The notes under the pieces: model-generated
Told to the model about the DNA's origin: nothing
The model's database searches: none
The model's input: only the letters and a program-made list of their open reading frames with translations
Translations under genes and position numbers: made by a program
In this document: positions 5,504 through 6,302 of the stretch, piece by piece
Numbering within the stretch: the first letter of the stretch is position 1
Layout: the number at the start of each line of letters is the position of its first letter
Assembly (NCBI GenBank): GCA_937910975.1
Contig: CALEMZ010000364.1
Location: 1 to 6,302 of the forward strand
DNA from: an uncultured Pseudorhodobacter sp.
GTDB lineage: Bacteria; Pseudomonadota; Alphaproteobacteria; Rhodobacterales; Rhodobacteraceae
Direction of reading: 5' to 3'
DNA: 6,302 bases

Positions 5504-6302
5504 TCAGCTGCGCCGCCCGCCGCGGCGGCCGCCACGGCCCCCGGCGGCCCCGATGGAGGCAGAGGCTTCAGCAAAGCTCATCCCGCCTTGCACGGCCTCG
5601 ATTACCTTGGCAAAGCGAATCCATTCGCCGCCGTTGGCATCGTGGTTCATCAGGAAGTTGGCGGCGCGGATCGCCTCCATTTCCTGCAATCGCACGGGGT
5701 TCATGATGGCGGAAGTCATGCCCGCACCAATAGCCATGGGCAGGAAGGCCCCGTTGATGCCGTGGCGCTGGGGCAGGCCGAAGGAAATGTTGGAAGCACC
5801 GCAGGTGGTGTTGACGCCAAGCTCTTCGCGCAAGCGGCGCACAAGGGTGAAGACCTGCTGCCCGGCAGAGCCCATGGCCCCCACGGGCATCACCAGCGGG
5901 TCCACCACGATGTCATGCGCGGGGATGCCATAATCGGCGGCGCGTTCGACGATCTTTTTTGCTACGGCAAAGCGGACATCCGGGTCTTCGGAAATACCGG
6001 TATCATCATTGGAGATGGCCACGACCGGCACGTTGTATTTCTTGACCAAGGGCAGCACCAGCTCCAGCCGGTCTTCCTCGCCTGTGACGGAGTTCAAAAG
6101 CGGGCGGCCCTCAGCGGCTTTCAGGCCGGCCTCCAGCGCGCCGGGGACAGAGCTGTCGATGCAAAGGGGTGCGTCGGTGATGGCCTGAATACGGGTGATA
6201 AGTTCGTGCATCAGGGGCGGTTCGACAAAGTTATTGTCGGCATAGCGCGGGTCTTGGGCCATTTTATTGGTGAAAACGGCGCCAGAGTTCACGTCGAGGA
6301 TG
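5504..6302 (-). CDS. Methyltetrahydrofolate:corrinoid methyltransferase, pterin-binding domain protein (5' end outside window)
   Basis: This TIM-barrel enzyme family (DHPS-like, as in AcsE/MtrH and the folate module of MetH) moves the methyl of 5-methyl-tetrahydrofolate to a cobalamin carrier. The frame runs off the window: 265 codons are visible. The apparent GTG start at 6292 is really an internal Val of an LDVNSG motif, whose I-L-D codons reach the window edge. Landmarks, counted from that Val: CIDSSVPGALEAGL (44-57), GRPLLNSVTGEE (62-73), VAISNDDTG (91-99), IVVDPLVMPVG (128-138) and GASNISFGLPQR (165-176), the family signature. No homocysteine-binding or B12-binding domain follows, so partner proteins must supply them, as in split methionine synthases reported from roseobacters. 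The C-terminus ends with a short Gly/Arg tail, GGRGGRRGGRRS. Family firm; acceptor and final product inferred. Confidence 0.9.
   Translation of the reverse strand, partial: ILDVNSGAVFTNKMAQDPRYADNNFVEPPLMHELITRIQAITDAPLCIDSSVPGALEAGLKAAEGRPLLNSVTGEEDRLELVLPLVKKYNVPVVAISNDDTGISEDPDVRFAVAKKIVERAADYGIPAHDIVVDPLVMPVGAMGSAGQQVFTLVRRLREELGVNTTCGASNISFGLPQRHGINGAFLPMAIGAGMTSAIMNPVRLQEMEAIRAANFLMNHDANGGEWIRFAKVIEAVQGGMSFAEASASIGAAGGRGGRRGGRRS

Noticed and set aside
5110..5706. Plus-strand frame of 198 codons across the permease start, the gap and the methyltransferase end
   Set aside because: Composition is Arg/Gly/His-rich and low complexity, it runs antisense to two real genes, and no motif is seen.
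6290..6292. GTG as the start of the methyltransferase
   Set aside because: The frame continues upstream and this codon is the Val in a conserved LDVNSG motif, so the real start is outside the window.
1..6302. CRISPR array, insertion sequence, prophage, tRNA or attachment site
   Set aside because: No spaced direct repeats, transposase frames, terminal inverted repeats or tRNA-like cloverleaf sequences were seen.

Overview
The window is 6.3 kb of ordinary-looking bacterial chromosome. All six recognisable genes lie on the minus strand, so they read from high to low coordinates. Protein-level resemblance (a PPK2 like that of Ruegeria/Sinorhizobium, an acetyl-type MetA, a free-standing corrinoid methyltransferase module, a short roseobacter-style FadL porin) and a G+C content in the mid to high fifties by eye point to an alphaproteobacterium, most likely Rhodobacteraceae (Roseobacter group). 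Genus and species cannot be fixed from this window.

Layout in order of transcription. (1) 6302-5504 is the 3' part of a methyltetrahydrofolate:corrinoid methyltransferase, cut at its 5' side by the window edge and ending in a Gly/Arg-rich tail. (2) 5503-5329 is a 175-base gap with weak dyads only. (3) 5328-4405 is a ten-helix EamA/DMT-family permease. (4) 4404-4319 is a short gap with a good sigma70-type promoter right after the permease stop. (5) 4318-3236 is a FadL/OmpP1-family outer-membrane beta-barrel, followed by a strong intrinsic terminator at 3215-3186. (6) 3077-1 is a probable four-gene operon: an uncharacterised P-loop NTPase, metA, the polyphosphate kinase ppk2, and a TetR-family regulator cut by the window start. 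Internal spacings are 32 nt, 109 nt and an 8-nt overlap.

Methionine is the main thread. MetA activates homoserine, and its Glu111 predicts acetyl-CoA as donor. The methyltransferase at the other end is the folate-binding part of a B12-dependent methyl transfer system, plausibly a split methionine synthase in this group. PPK2 and the NTPase are nucleotide or phosphate enzymes with no established link to methionine. The TetR regulator, translationally coupled to ppk2, could control the operon or an unrelated target. No tRNA, rRNA, CRISPR array, insertion sequence or attachment site was seen. I did not find a clearly novel system. The best leads are the operon combination with its unknown NTPase and the RG-rich tail of the methyltransferase.
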